Shown: positions 12,601-28,100 of the stretch, one piece after another
How the letters are laid out: each line of letters starts with the position of its first letter
Numbering within the stretch: the stretch's first letter is position 1
Assembly: GCA_949752735.1 (NCBI GenBank)
Contig: OX457044.1
Coordinates: forward strand, 15,492,322 to 15,556,321
Source of the DNA: Lumbricus terrestris
Lineage: Eukaryota; Annelida; Clitellata; Crassiclitellata; Lumbricidae
Reading direction: 5' to 3'
Length of the DNA stretch: 64,000 bases
The notes under the pieces: generated by a model
Database searches by the model: none
Told to the model about the DNA's origin: nothing
What the model saw: the letters and a program-made list of their open reading frames with translations, nothing else
Program-made: the position numbers and the translations under genes

Positions 12601-15600
12601 TAACAGTAGACTGAATTATTATTGCTACAATGAGCCATAGACTTGATTGCTGTTGCTGTTCCTGTCAATAAATTTTTAATCCTACAATCCTAGTCGTGTG
12701 GTCCATCGAAAGAGACCAGCAGCTTAGTTGGTAACAAAAGTGGCAAAGCAATGGAAGGGATCTGGGTTTACAGTTATGCAGAATGCAAGGAATTGGAGAG
12801 AATTCACTGCCCAAAACCACCGAGTCTTCGTGTCCAGACCTTGGCAGAGTCTCATACTGTTGCAATTCTGCTCTAGATGCAATTCTACTGACATGGTTCC
12901 TGCATGAAGTCTTGAGGATCTGGAAGCAGCATATCTAGGGAGCCACTGGTCATCCAAGCCCTGCAACTGCAGTAGAGAGTACTACCATATCTTCTAGTGT
13001 AGCCATTATTGATTTTAAACTCTTTACAATATGAAACTGATGCCAATGACTTACTTCGACCCCTAAAGATCAATCAATCTGACAGAATACTACCAAACAC
13101 ACACAATCTCTTCTGGATAATGAAAAAACTCTCAACAATGACTTTCTAACAAAGGAAAAAATTCTTTTCTTTTAAACGATGACTACCTTGGCAAACTAGG
13201 AGTGTGACGATCCAAACTCATGAACGATGATCGATCGATCATTTGATCAGCGGATCCGATCTTTAAGCCACCACCCCCACCGCCAGATGGCTGCTGATCA
13301 TTGAGTAGACCTGAACCCTGAACTCCAGACTGCGCTAACCAGCTGTAAGTCTGAAAATGAAATGCATCAAATGGTCATCAATAAAATACAAGAAACGCTG
13401 ACATTGCATTCCAATAATAATAATAATAATAATAATAACGACAATTTATATGGTGGCATAACACTTCAATATATATAGTGAAGTGCTTAAGCAAAACCAA
13501 TTTCCAGATGCTTCTTCAGCAACCAGCTCAGTTCATTCTCCTTCACTGGTGGGAGGTTGGATTCACAATTCTTTTCATGTCTTTCAGCTTCAAAATTCTT
13601 CAAACTCATCTCCTCCTCCTCCTTCTTCAACTCCTTACATGTATCCACCACAGCCTCAATTCTGGTTCCTCTTATCTGTCACCTTCACTTCCAGTGGATT
13701 AGAATTTCTGATTGCAATTTCACAAGCAATAAACATTGATTGATACCTTAGCTTGGTCATTACGATAATGGCGCTATAGAAGTGCATAGCAATAGCACAG
13801 CAATTACCGGTACATTAGAATTAAAAATTAGAGCTGTCGTTCGATTAAAATTTTTAATCGCAAATTAACGCAATATTAACGCAATATTAATCGACGTTTT
13901 TCACATTCCCTGACATAGCTCTGTTTACTTGCTATATATATATATGTGTGTGTATATATATTTATATATATATTATATATATAGGCTTATTAAGTTATTA
14001 TAAAACAATTCAATTAACCATAAACATAAAAGTAAAATAATGAGTTCTTGATTAATAATGATTGTTAATTGTTATTCCTCTTAATTTCAGAACAGTTCTG
14101 TGTAACAGAAATAATCGATTAAGCACTAAACAGTAAACAATTCAAACCAGCCAGTGCTGCCAAAAAGTTTTCTAATTTCCTTTTAGTTTCAGCTAGGCCT
14201 ACCTTTATAAAGACATCAACTTCCAAAAAGAGAAACTAAGGGTTCAACTAACACATAACACCAACACATATTCGATTATTAAATTAATGACTTATCCAAT
14301 TGCTTAAGCAAACAAGTTTGTTTACGTTGGCTGGTTCAAGTGAGGTACTTTTTTATTTATAACATTACATAGCCAGATACAGAAAAGAGACGTTCACATG
14401 GGACCGTGGTGGCCGGGGATCCTAGGTTCCTAGTTAACTTAGCTAGGACTGGGTATTTGTCTGCCTGTAACTTTCACCACTGCAATGGATCCAGATCATT
14501 CTCAATTTGTAGAACGAGTCTGTATTGTTCAACAACTGATTTCGTGGCTCGTCTTTAGAGTAGGATGACAGTTCATGCAGTCGCATTTTCTTTGGGGATG
14601 GTTCTTTTACTGCGTGCTGAAGGTCACTGAGGTCACAAGTTGGTCTGACTTTCACGATTAACGTATAGCCTATTAATCAACCTGTTCATTTGGCGCTGTA
14701 TTGTTCCGCGTAAATCCGATATTAGAGATACTGTGGCGTGCAATGGTCATTATAACGGTATTACATTAACGTGTGCAATTAACGTGTTAAAAAAATTAAT
14801 CGCAAATTTTTTTAACGCGTTAATCGCTCGCGTTAACGGCGATTAATCAACAGCCCTATTAAAAATTAGAACGAAAAACCCAGTCTTACACAATTTATAC
14901 AGCAGAGCACTGTAGTAGTGGGAACTCCTGTCAAGAATTTTTATGCAATTCATTCTAGAATGATTGTGTCCCTTTAGATTTCAACATCTGCCTAGAGTAG
15001 AACCAGTTAACCTATTACCTCTCGCTTATCAGCTGGTACCTAGAGGCCTGGCACCCCACACCCCGACTGTAGGCTGGCATCCAGGAGGTGAATCATGGAC
15101 CAAAAACGAAGTTAGACTCAGCATAATACTATTTCAGACAGATTGCTCTATTAAAGTATTAGAAGGGATTCATGTCTTAATAATATGTGGTCGTGTGGCC
15201 AGTGAAGACATGGACTAGGAAGCATGAGGATAGATATTTGTTTGTATGTGCACTTGTTATAGAGCCCCTTCAAGCTTTATACTCAGAGGCACTCCCGACT
15301 ACAGCGCAGACACTGCATCGAAGTTTCACGCCGAAGCGCTGAGCAATTGCAAGTGAAGGACTTGCCCAAGGTCCCTACGCGGCGACTTTAGGTGGATTCG
15401 AAACTGCAACCCTCTGGCTGCAAGGCAACAAACATACCCACTACACCACCGTGCCCCAGATATGATTGACAGATGCCAATCAGTGGAGCATGTAACAAAA
15501 AGAAAATTGATGTCTTTAGTCTCTAGGCATCAACTAAAAATTAGAGGGCTGTGATAATCGTGCACCGAAAGACCCTGTGGCCCTGTATAAGATGACTGTT

Positions 15601-18600
15601 CAGTCAAGGAACTCTGAATATTAAACAAGGACTTATGTATATTACATCAGAACCCTTGGCAGAGAAAATTTCAAATTTAAATAGACCTGTCTGGGTGCAT
15701 ACATGTAACAACTCACAACCTGTGGCCTCTTTGCATGCTCTGAAAGAGTGATGGTTTAGGTAGGCCTACCACCTGAGAACTAAATCGAAATCGGATACAC
15801 AGATCGCATTTTACCAAACAGTCGACATCTTTCTAGTGTTCAATTCAATGCAAACTTTTTTTCAAAGAATGACATGTTAAGTATACATATAATTATATAC
15901 ACACATATATATATATATATTGTCACTGAACACTGAACTTAGTTCAACATATGTATATATATATATATAATATATATATATATATCAGAAGCAAAATGCA
16001 CTGCTTTCCCCACTACTGGGAAGCAAATGGGACGACCCAATGCATGTCTTCTTCTTTATGAAGGAATTTTATGATCACATAGTTTTTTTTTCAAAACCAT
16101 ACCAAGCGCCCAGAACGTGAGTTAAGCGAGGACAGAAAGACACCTGCATCATATTAATGTAATGTCAACAAACATTTAATCACAGACGCCATTACGCTAC
16201 AGCTGATAAATATCTCTTGCCAAACTACATCAGCATATATAATTATATATAGATGTGGCTGTTGTGGCATATTTGTTACTTGCTTGCAAATTTGTTGTGC
16301 ATTTGGCTATATTAGGCGACCAGTCAAAAACCAAATCAAAATTAATAATAGTTAAACTGATTTATTAATGTCTACATCCTCTAAGGATCCTGACTGTGCA
16401 GTGTGCACCACAGGGCACAAAATAATAATAATAATACTTAATAATGTATTTAGCTCACTATTTCTCAATAATTCTAAACAACCTGTCAGAAAGCATTCTC
16501 AAGCCTTTTATTTCACGTATACATAGTTATGTTACGACTAATCATTTGTTTCTGTTTCTGCTTCTTCATCTGCATGCAAGTTTATTCATTTATATAGATT
16601 TATATGGAGATATGCATTATAGTCCATAGGTTAGCATGCTGGACTTGAACCCCACCCTCAAGAGATTGGGGTGCAAATCTCCTCCTTGCAATCAGTTTGT
16701 TCTCACGGCAATCTCTAAGCCAATAGTCAGTACATACGCATAAATCATTGCTCATAAATATCAAAAAGTTTTTTTAATGAATTCAATTATTGGTTTGTAA
16801 ACAGCAAAAACGGATATTTGTATTTTCGTTTTCAGAACTGATAAACGGATCTCCAGATTTCGTTTAACATCGGTAGCTTTAATAGATGAAAAATTTGCAC
16901 AAATATACCACACACCACACAAACATACACAAGGACACACAAACATACACAAGGACACACAAACATACACAAGGACACACACACAAACATACACAAGGAC
17001 ACACAAACATACACAAGGACACACACACTCATACACAAGGACACTCAAACATACACAAGGACACACAAACATACACAAGGACACACACACAAACATACAC
17101 AAGGACACACAAACATACACAAGGACACACACACACATACACAAGGACACTCAAACATACACAAGGACACACAAACATACACAAGGACACACACACAAAC
17201 ATACACAAGGACACACACACAAACATACACAAGGACACACAAACATACACAAGGACACTCAAACATACACAAGGACACACAAACATACACAAGGACACAC
17301 ACACACATACACAAGGACACACACACATACACAAAGACACACAAACATACACAAGGACACACAAACATACACAAAGACACACAAACATACACAAGGACAC
17401 ACAAACATACACAAGGACACACACACATACACAAAGACACACAAACATACACAAGGACACACAAACATACACAAAGACACACAAACATACACAAGGACAC
17501 ACAAACATACACAAGGACACACAAACATACACAAGGACACACAAACATACACAAGGACACACACACAAACATACACAAGGACACACAAACATACACAAGG
17601 ACACTCAAACATACACAAGGACACACAAACATACACAAGGACACACACACACATACACAAGGACACTCAAACATACACAAGGACACACAAACATACACAA
17701 GGACACACACACAAACATACACAAGGACACACAAACATACACAAGGACACACACACATACACAAGGACACTCAAACATACACAAGGACACACAAACATAC
17801 ACAAGGACACACACACAAACATACACAAGGACACACAAACATACACAAGGACACTCAAACATACACAAGGACACACACACAAACATACACAAGGACACAC
17901 AAACATACACAAGGACACTCAAACATACACAAGGACACACACACATACACAAAGACACACAAACATACACAAGGACACACAAACATACACAAAGACACAC
18001 AAACATACACAAGGACACACAAACATACACAAGGACACACACACATACACAAAGACACACAAACATACACAAGGACACACAAACATACACAAAGACACAC
18101 AAACATACACAAGGACACACAAACATACACAAGGACACACAAACATACACAAGGACACACAAACATACACAAGGACACACACACAAACATACACAAGGAC
18201 ACACAAACATACACAAGGACACACACATACACAAGGACACTCAAACATACACAAGGACACACAAACATACACAAGGACACACACACACAAACATACACAA
18301 GGACACACAAACATACACAAGGACACTCAAACATACACAAGGACACACAAACATACACAAAGACACACAAACATACACAAGGACACACAAACATACACAA
18401 TGACACACAAACATACACAAGGACACACAAACATACACAAGGACACACACACATACACAAGGACACTCAAACATACACAAGGACACACAAACATACACAA
18501 GGACACACACACAAACATACACAAGGACACACAAACATACACAAGGACACTCAAACATACACAAGGACACACAAACATACACAAGGACACACAAACATAC

Positions 18601-18919
18601 ACAAGGACACACAAACATACACAAGGACACACACACAAACATACACAAGGACACGCATCGTCTAAGTGATTGATGAGTGATAATATTTGCACCATTAGAA
18701 GTTATATGAACAAAATCCCTAAAATATCAATAATGGCCAGAACAGAGGTAACAATTACCTGGTAAGCAAATGAGATCTCTTTCAATATCATGAATGCAAA
18801 CGGTTAAAACATTCAAATGTTAATCTTGCATCAGAAATGTCCAATTGCACAGACACACACAACACATCGACAGCAAAAAGTTGTCAAACACAGAGAGTTA
18901 CATGTAACTCAGACAAACC

Positions 18920-18976
<57 letters not shown>

Positions 18977-21900
18977 TGCTGCTGCAGCAGCAGCAGCAGC
19001 AGCAGAGATCCTAGAGCATGTTACTCCAACGACAGAGAATGTAGGCAGATGAATGATACATGTATGATGTATTCACATCATAGGGAATTTAAGTCTTACA
19101 TGGATCGACTAACGGCAAGACACTGGATGGCCATGAAACAGTATACCGGTAGTACAGATGCATGCTATCCACAACTGACGGTCCCTTGTCCTCTATGCAT
19201 GCACCTCCACCACATAGAGCCTTTCCTTTGCCTGCTCCACATATAACCATGAATGATGCACTCATGAATTGTATATTCTTAGACTCCAAGTACCTTCTAT
19301 CGCCAGCCGAAAACTGTTGCCTAATGCCGTGATCACACTGAGACTGCTTCCTGCAGTAGATGCCTTCAAGGAATGCTATATACATATGTCAGCGACTAAT
19401 GAATTATCTTCAGGATGATGACAAACAGACGTACTAGAAGAACAAGTGAAACTGCGAGGAATTAACGCACACACGCGCGTCCACTCTGAAAGTTCAACAA
19501 TGACGAGATATCCCATAAATATTTATGAAGCAGAAACACATGGAACACAGGCGCCTTTGTAACGGCATGGCTGTGTTACGGCGCCATAGAACTCATCATT
19601 GTTATTATTATTATTGTTATGGAAACTACATGGAACCTTATAATCTACCCATGTATTATTAAAACTTTTGAAAGCCAATGAGTTCATGAACAACAAGGAC
19701 AGAATTTCACCACAAAATATTTTCTGAAATGTCATGCTCTTATAAAAGAGAGCCTCTGGAAAAGAAGTTGCTACTCAGCAAGAAATTTTTATCAAGACAC
19801 ATTTATCAAACAATCAACTTTGACTGTTCTGTTTAAATTTCTATCCGAGCATTGAACTGTCGTTTTATTGATCCATATAGCACAACTATACGCCTAAAGA
19901 CTCTTGCTTTTTTGCTGTCTTCTGTTGTCTTCTGTCATATTTATTGCCATCTATTATTAGAAGTAAAGATGGTCGCAGCACAGCATGCTGGGATCAATAC
20001 GCTGCAACCTATTTAATCAAGCAACTGATGTTCTGACCTTCCAGAGCCATCCAATGTTGTAACGTCAACTAACCAAAATCCAGTTCCTGGTTCTGTTTCC
20101 AAATGCCAAATGACTGAGACATACCCCGGCCGCAGTTGGTCAAAGCAAGAAAAGCCAACAACTCAGGCAGAAAGAGTTGACATGGTTTACAATCAAAGAA
20201 ACATTCATTCACGATCATCCCAAGGCTCCAGATGACATACATAGTTACCAGCCTGTCCATAATGCTGTTGCTATCTATCATCTCCTGTCCATTGTTTTGC
20301 TCCTTGTCATTACACCTTTTGTGTACCCAGCCACAGTAACCTCAATTCAACGACATCTACATACATACATACATACATACATACATACATACATACATAC
20401 AATCATACATACAATCATACATACATACATTCATAGTGGTTCAGAACATTGGTACAAAAGCAAGTGCATCCAATTGGTAACAAGTTGTATGCAGCTGAAT
20501 AAACACCGGTCCATTGGTGAACACAATGGGGCGTGATGGTGTAGTGGGTATATTCATTGCCTTGCAGTTGGAGGTTTGAATCCATGCCACCACTTTAGAG
20601 ACCTTGAGCAAGTCCTTCGCTCACAATTGCTCAGCGGTTCGGCGCAAAACTCTGATTCAGTGTTCGCGCTGTAGTCGAGAGCGCTTCCGAGTATACAACT
20701 TGAAGGGGCGCTATAACAAGTGCACATACATACATACATACATACATACATACATACGTAGATGCTTCCAGGGAGGGTTGTGATGATCTGCCATCCACTA
20801 TGTACAAGATGTACATAAGAATCTCAAGATCGGAAACTTGTTGGAACAAAATGGAACCGGTGCTCACGTCTGTCACTCTGGAATGTCATTATTTCGCATT
20901 TCTGAGCAACTGCTCAACAAAGTTTTTCGCCTTACAACAACAGCAGCACTTTATAAACACACACAAGTGTCTGGATAAGAAGTGAAAGTTATCTTCTACT
21001 GCTTCAGATCCACTGCCACATCATCCATTCAATATCATCGCAGTCTTTGATGAGATATCCTTTTATCTGTCTGGTACACAGCACGAATCAAGTTCAGCCT
21101 GGTAACATCAACAACTATACTTTCAAATCCAGCCTTCAAACATTTCTTCTTGTTGCATCACATAGACAAGAGTCAAACGGCTTACACCAGCCAAAGCCAG
21201 TTACAGCATCAATTAATTTGAGAATTTCAAAGATGTCAGCCATCTGTTTATCTGTTTACAAAAAGGGCAACTGCTAATACACTATACACAAGTACAATGG
21301 AAGGCGGCTAGAAAGAAATTATTCCTACATAATATATCCAGATGCTGTAACACAATTCGTGCAGTTCCCAATCAGACAAAGTAGAAGCAGATCACAGAAG
21401 CAGAAATAACATGAGAGAAAAAAATGCCGGTCCATACGAAGACCGCGTGGAATGAATTAGACCTCAGTTCTTCAAAGGATGAGGAAAAAAGCAATATTAA
21501 TCAATATTCAGATTTAAACAACGGAATCGTTTGCCTGCAGGGCTTCACAAACGCACAGATAACAATACAAACATCACATAAAAAACACAATATGCAGCAT
21601 TTTATCTTTAACCGTATTTACTGACTGCATTATGTATGATATGCGGATAGAAAGGCCCGCAGCCACATCCTATTCATGACGATCTCCTATTTGGCTCTGT
21701 TTCATTATACAGGCATATACGTTGCCTCACAGTCTCCTATTACATCCTTCCGGCGTCAAAGGTTGCAAATAACAATTGGTGATTATTACAAATGCTACAG
21801 CAATTACAACATATCATACAGGATTTAGGCAAACAAGCAGTCTACACAATTAGGTCTATTTACTTTCGATGAGCTCTGGGATCTCCCATAGATCTGGTAA

Positions 21901-22105
21901 TTGCAATGATTGTATGTAATGCCCTGGCCTTAACAGATATTTACACACTATAGCTAGACTTGGTATTCACACTCAGACTTATGCTTCTTGCATCATCCTC
22001 ACTCAACTCAGACTCGAGGATTTGCAACTTGGACCTGGATACAACAAATTGCGACAGGTCTGCCTTTATCATTTTTCCTGGGTAAATAAAGTTAGGATAT
22101 AATTT

Positions 22106-22140
<35 letters not shown>

Positions 22141-25100
22141 TGGCTTATTTTTGCAACCAAAACATGAAAAAATCATCAAGTTTACTACATCATTTCTTGT
22201 TAGTTACAAAATGGCCGTGAAACGACAAAAATCCCCTTAAGCACGGACAGCAAAGTACAGATCAATGTAAATGATATGAAGTGGCCTTAGAAGTATGGAT
22301 GCATTGCACTGATCTAGGGAGGAATAAGTAGATTTAACCTGGTGGTACTCCTTGCTGATGATTCCAATGCTTTGCTTAATGATAAATCAGCTCAGTCAAT
22401 TTCTTTAACAGAGCAAATTGCAAACTTGAAATGACATCTGTTTGGTTTGGAGCTAACAATCTATTTTAACCTCAATACAACCAATCACTTTGTCTTCTTC
22501 TCCAAATGTAAAATTCCCCTCCTCTTAGTTTAACAATAATTATTCTTATAGATGGAATTATCACCATCCAGACCACCTTGACAAAGCTGCTAAACTTGTA
22601 CTATCATCAACTCGCACCTTCACTGGAAAGAAAACATCCCAATGATTTCCAAGAATGTGACCAAAAATATATTGGAATCTTGCAAAGAATGAGACTTGCC
22701 ACAATATATCTTAATCAATCTTTACTACACCTCATTTCAATACCTTTCCAACTGTAATATTTCATGTGAAGTTAAGTACACAGTGAATTTACAATGTCTT
22801 GCTGCACTAGAAAAATCAGCTATATGTGCAGTGTTCCACATTTTATGAGCACTATAGCACCCGGGCTAACATAAGGCAGCATATAGATAGAATATCTATT
22901 GAAAACATAAACTGCAGTGCAAAACAATCAGACATTTACGTGATGTGATGGTCCTCATATACAGGAAACCTCCAATAATTATTAATAATTAGCAACTTTG
23001 AAAGCACAAGTGTCTAGTGCATGAAACCCAAGCCACAATCCGGACAACACCTGGAAGACCAATCCGATTGGTTGCTGCATATTTCCAGATTGTTTCCCAC
23101 CATAAAACAACTGTAAAAGTCAAATAAGATGGCTTTCCAATGCTGATGTACAGGGCTACCTTAGCCTGAAGACAACCAATGGCAGTCCAAGAGTAATCAG
23201 GCAGGATATCAAGTACACAAGTGCACACCCCATATGAGTACAGTGCAGCATAATTGAACTGAATTGAATATTTAGCATCTAACAGGACAAAGGCTGAACC
23301 TCTTGAGCAACAAAGCTTTCTTGGTTGCCATGGCAATCCATCAGAGTGACCTCCTTCAGAGCTGTACATATAACCAATCAAACTTTTTTCACAAAACACT
23401 CAGCCTCCTTTGTTAGCCATGGCTGGGCTGGCAGCTCACCTGAGAATATTTTAAGGGGTGCTACAGAAGTAGCTAAGAGACATCATGGAGGGAAGAATGG
23501 AGGGGAAAGGATGCGAGGTAGACAAAGAACAATGTAGCTGGACTGGATGCTGACAGAGGCTGGATACAGTGGACTGAAGAGAGAAGTGCTCACAGAATAG
23601 AGAAAAATGGCGTTATTGGACATAAGAACCTGCCTGGGTCATTCCGCCTCAACTCAACAAATGGCTCCAGCTTGACCATCTTGGATTTTAATGAAAATTT
23701 TTCAGAATGTTTATTATGGTATTAGAGGAAACTACGCCAAATTTTAGGTCAAAATCTTAAGTAGTTTTGAAGATATTAATTTTCAAAGACGTCTGGGGTG
23801 ACCTCGTTTTCGATGTTTTGGGAGTCACGTCTAAATTTGTAACAACGTTCAGAGGCTCATAACTTCATTAATATAGCAGATAATTTTATGAAATTTTCAG
23901 GATGTTTAGTCTTTGTGGTTTAGATGACATGCTGAAGAAATGAAAGATCAGTGTTGAAAATTCTGATGTCAGGACCCTATTGAAAATGGCTAAAAAAACC
24001 TTGCGGATGTCTGACGATCATACTTTGCTGCCCTGGTGTGGCCAAATAGAATTTTTTTAAAAGAATATTTTAACAACTTGTGATACTAATGTACTTTCTC
24101 TACAAAAATATGCAAAAATTTTGAATTTCTGATGCATGCCTACTACCATATGGCCTCCCAAATTTGGAAAATTCCATTCCGAAGGCCATTTTCAAGGTCA
24201 AAGATCATCATGTTTGATAGGTCATGGAGCAATAAAATTTACATCATTGGAAAGAGCAGCTCAGATACTCTAAGTTCACCAAAAATTGTGATGATGTCTC
24301 TTCTTGTTCGTGCAATATATTTTTTTCAATTGTGGCAGTTTTCTGCATTCGCGAGTTTATAATGGAGTCAATATCAGGGCATTATATTGTGAAATAATAT
24401 CTGTAATAAGTCAATTTTCTCAGATTTCAGTCTCCTCATCTTCTTCAGGTCTTGAAGTTATTAGGTGGTTGTCTAACTTGAAGAGTCACTATCATATGAA
24501 AGATATATCTAAGAGATACACATGCCCGAAAAAATGTAAATTGGCATTTGTGCAACATTTACAAATTTATCAATTTAAAATCACAAGGACTACCACCCAG
24601 ATTCTTGCATATTTGGAAAGAACACAACAAACTGATTAGATGAAAAAAATATAAGTCCTCCGGTTAATTTCCTGGCTATGACATGGCAGTCCAAACTCGG
24701 TGGATCAGGCCGTTTCTCGTGAATGATGTAATATGGCATTTGCACAGCATCTGCAGATTTATTAATTGAAAATCACAAGGACTACCACCCATATTCTTGC
24801 ATACTTGGAAAGAACACAAAAAATTGATTAGGTGAAAAAATATCAGTCCTCTGGTTAATTTCCTGGCTGTGACATGGCAGTCCAAACTTGCTGGATCGTG
24901 CCGTTTTTCGTGATTAGTTTTGTGCCACATGAATTAAAAACTAATCACGAAAAACGGCCTGATCCAGCAAGTTTGGACTGCCATGTCACAGCCAGGAAAT
25001 TAACCAGAGGACTTATATTTTTTTCATCTAATCAATTTTTTGTGTTCTTTCCAAATATGCAAGAATCTGGGTGGTAGTCCTTGTGATTTTAAATTGATAA

Positions 25101-28100
25101 ATTTGTAAATGTTGCACAAATGCCAATTTACATTTTTTCGGGCATGTGTATCTCTTAGATATATCTTTCATATGATATAGTGACTCATCAAGTTAGACAA
25201 CCACCTAATAACTTCAAGACCTGAGGAAGATGAGGAGACTGAAATCTGAGAAAATTGACTAATTACAGATATTATTTCACAATATAATGCCCTGATATTG
25301 ACTCCATTGTAAACTCGCGAATGCAGAAAACTGCCACAATTGAAAAAAATATATTGCACGAACAAGAAGAGACATCATCACAATTTTTGGTGAACTTAGA
25401 GTATCTGAGCTGCTCTTTCCAATGATGTAAATTTTATTGCTCCATGACCTATCAAACATGATGATCTTTGACCTTGAAAATGGCCTTCGGAATGGAATTT
25501 TCCAAATTTGGGAGGCCATATGGTAGTAGGCATGCATCAGAAATTCAAAATTTTTGCATATTTTTGTAGAGAAAGTACATTAGTATCACAAGTTGTTAAA
25601 ATATTCTTTTAAAAAAATTCTATTTGGCCACACCAGGGCAGCAAAGTATGATCGTCAGACATCCGCATGTTTTTTTAAACCATTTTCAATAGGATCCTGA
25701 CATCAAAATTTTCAACACTGATCTTTCATTTCTTCAGCATGTCATCTAAACCACAAAGACTAAACATCCTGAAAATTTCATAAAATTATCTGCTATATTA
25801 ATGAAGTTATGAGCCTCTGAACGTTGTTACAAATTTAGACGTGACTCCCAAAACATCGAAAACGAGGTCACCCCAGACGTCTTTGAAAATTAATATCTTC
25901 AAAACTACTTAAGATTTTGATCTAAAATTTGGCTTAGTTCCCTCTAATACCATAATAAATATTCTGAAAAATTTTCAGTAAAATCCGAGATGGTCGAGCT
26001 GGAACTTTCTGAAAAATTTGTTGATTTGACATGGAATGACCCGCCTGTGAATTTCTGCAGGGAACGTGAAGAAGAATAAGATATGAGTATCTAGAATTAA
26101 AAAATTACTCAATTAATTTGCTTATAAATGATTTCTTAAATCATGCAATGTCATTGTCATATCACATACAGTAATCATTTCTCAGTCACATAAGAATTTT
26201 ACAAAGCACTGTATGAAATAGTGCCATATGATCTTTATTTCCTGTATAATAAATATTCCTTTCGTTTATAACCAAACCCTGCTCAATACAGTTGGAAAAG
26301 GAAAGGTCAGGGACCAAAGAAGTAATTTATTTGCAACATGTATAATTCGTTAAAGTAGTAGCTGAACCAAGCCGCAGAAATTAACAAATTTAGTGGAGCA
26401 TTCAGAAATCCGGCAACATGAGATCACTTGTGAGACTGAAAAACCAAAAAAGATAGCAAAACCTATCACTCACATCGGCTGAATCATCCTATCCAGTGTA
26501 AAATTAAACATCTCGCATATAATCCACGGTTCCTGCAGTGCTCAGGAAAAAAACAGCAATGAAGGAGGGCCGTAGCTCGTCGCAGCCCGACAGGCTGCGT
26601 ATTCTAATTGGAACATTACTGCAGAAGAAAGATGGCCGCCATTTGTCATCCATGGCTTAAAGACAAACAAATCACCGTGGCTTGTAAATAGCTCTGAGGA
26701 CCAGCCAAAGTCTCGGCCAACTAATGAACACAACCTCCGACCCACCCGTCGTTGTCTATAACACCCTGGATCTATTCCAACCGTAAACTTCTCAACATTG
26801 CAATTGATAAGTGCATTAATACCATTAAAAGGCTCTCGTAAGACCCGCATTTCGCTGAGATAATACATCGACGACGGAGGGCCCGTAAATACATCACCTG
26901 ATAAACAAAACCATACAACGCTTACACACTTACAGTGGCCGGCCGACTGATAATGGTGGCTCAAGAAAACATACCGGTGGCCTTTAAGCAACCAACGTTT
27001 CGGATTCAACTAATGAGATGATGTGAAGCTGGCAAATCGCTATTGACCCCTCTACAAATGGTATTACCATCGAATGGAAAATGCGACCTTGAGAAATTCA
27101 AATCTTGATAAGTCTACGCCAAATTGAACATCCTTCCGTGCCCCATCTCTTAGCTGTCGACGGGAAGGTCCATGCGAGTGCATGGGTCAGACAATGGTGA
27201 CTATTTCAGTTTATTGTGCATTATTTTGATAATTTATTTATCTATTGTGTTGAAAGAAGCTGCGTTGTAGGATGTGCATTGTGCAGTCCTGCACGTGAAG
27301 GACTACAGCCTATAGGATTGTGTTGAAATTACACTTAGTATCATATTTACTATAGGTCAGCGCACAGAGTACTTCTTAGTAATTTTGAAGAGGCGCTATA
27401 TAAATTCTCGGCATGAATGAATGAATGAATGAATGAATGTAGCTAATATTGACCGATAATCAGAAAGTCCTGAAGACCACAGAGCTATGCTATGACAAGG
27501 CGTGCATCTTCGATTTTTGCTACAATCACTACAGGTCCAAGTGTGTTTAAAGGCTTCATGCAACATTTCCCCAGCCCATACAAGCAAATAATTCCACAGA
27601 CAGTGCTTAGCCTTCACCAGAACAGCAACAGGTGTCAGATTCTTGCATCAGGAGATTTATTACCTACAGCTGATTCATTGATTGGCAGTTTGATTGACTG
27701 ACTAACTGGGTTCGAAGGCATACAACACACATTATGGCTATTTAATGTTTTTGGCTTTGATCATATTTTGAGATATATACTTAAACTAAAATCTGAGAAA
27801 TAGCGTTAAATGTTACATTTTAAAACAGTGTAACTAGCAAACTCAATAAATAAGCAAATTGTTTTACAGATTTAACCTTTAATAGCCATACCCATCAAAT
27901 TTATTGATCGCACCAAACAAGGAATTCAGTACAAATGAAATACGAACAATCATATAAACAAAGAATGCTATTATATAAGCAGAGCTCTGCAAGTTAAGAA
28001 AATCCAAAAGAGTCGTCGCATGGTCACCTTTTCATTGACCTTTTCATTGACCAATGAACACCACAGGGACTAGTTAATTCAATTACATAATACGGGAGCA

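Noticed and set aside
16622..16745. Possible tRNA gene
   Set aside because: A- and B-box-like strings are present but acceptor and anticodon arms do not pair convincingly; recorded as a SINE-like repeat.
16911..18655. CRISPR-like regular repeat array
   Set aside because: Animal genome, repeats adjoin without unique spacers; it is a tandem minisatellite.
16886..18669. Very long open frames on both strands (505 codons plus, 100-240 codons minus)
   Set aside because: They come from a 20-bp minisatellite unit with no stop in any frame; no start context, no homology.
22989..23399. 136-codon minus-strand frame
   Set aside because: No recognised motif, no splice support, composition like surrounding intron.
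24132..25537. Nearly identical 66-86 codon frames on opposite strands
   Set aside because: They are mirror copies created by the palindromic element and contain no recognised domain.
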